Assembly: GCF_007097365.1 (NCBI RefSeq)
Contig: NZ_VJZR01000003.1
Coordinates: forward strand, 1-64,000
Direction: 5' to 3'
Length of the DNA stretch: 64,000 nt
DNA from: Flavobacterium franklandianum
Lineage (GTDB): Bacteria; Bacteroidota; Bacteroidia; Flavobacteriales; Flavobacteriaceae
Shown: positions 63,975 to 64,000 of the stretch, piece after piece
Layout of the letters: the number at the start of each line of letters is the position of its first letter
Position numbering within the stretch: the stretch's first letter is position 1
Notes under the pieces: generated by a model
What the model was told of the DNA's origin: nothing
Database searches by the model: none
Seen by the model: the letters and a program-made list of their open reading frames with translations, nothing else
Made by a program: the position numbers and the translations under genes

Positions 63975-64000
63975 TGCTATATTTTGTGTTTCGGATAAAA

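Noticed and set aside
1..64000. CRISPR arrays, rRNA and tRNA genes
   Set aside because: No regular repeat-spacer pattern and no cloverleaf or rRNA-like stretch was seen by eye; a covariance-model scan was not possible.

Overview
The window reads as a chromosome segment of a Bacteroidota bacterium, most likely Flavobacterium or a close relative. The evidence is the low GC content, promoters of the TTTG / TAnnTTTG type, no Shine-Dalgarno pattern, two type IX secretion (T9SS) type-B sorting domains and one type-A domain, a PafA-type phosphatase, and IS3 and IS1595 relics. No rRNA, tRNA or CRISPR array was seen.

Positions 1-33,500 are mostly core chromosome. A cut IS1595 transposase is followed by typA, two very large T9SS-exported adhesin-like proteins, a FAS1 lipoprotein, a MORN-type protein and mnmA. 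Next come a T9SS subtilase, a nitronate-monooxygenase-like flavoprotein, pafA, a small ParE-type toxin-antitoxin pair set between direct repeats and an IS3 end, lysA, gltD-gltB and sucC. A yehS-like gene, a frameshifted esterase and a TerB-like gene close this part.

Positions about 33,584-57,866 form a 24-kb integrative island. A tyrosine integrase sits at the right end. A 13-bp direct repeat and paired GTACAACA repeats lie at both ends. Behind the integrase come an HTH gene, an unknown gene, a VapE-type primase-helicase and an iteron-like repeat cluster around an AT-rich tract, which could be the element's own origin. There are no conjugation, capsid or tail genes, so the layout looks like a phage-satellite or PICI-like island rather than a prophage or ICE. 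The left end holds a secreted-nuclease-like gene and a four-gene cassette with a DUF5675 protein and two small membrane proteins. The middle is very AT-rich cargo resembling a defence island: a KAP-type NTPase, a Ser/Thr kinase with TPR and FHA parts, a beta-helix membrane protein, an unknown protein, a 1613-aa DUF4011-like helicase with a PD-(D/E)XK nuclease end, and an AlbA_2/Schlafen-like protein.

Positions 57,867-61,755 are a graveyard that also holds one working metabolic module. It contains a broken kdgF-like cupin ending inside the att core, an internally deleted IS3 element, then an AraC regulator with hxlB and hxlA, the two enzymes of formaldehyde fixation by the ribulose monophosphate route. 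A frameshifted 6-phosphogluconate dehydrogenase start (gnd) follows, fused directly to a broken second copy of yehS.

Positions 61,826-64,000 carry dacB and an intact second copy of the esterase. The yehS/esterase pair therefore exists twice, about 31 kb apart, with opposite members broken in each copy: the esterase in the left copy and yehS in the right.
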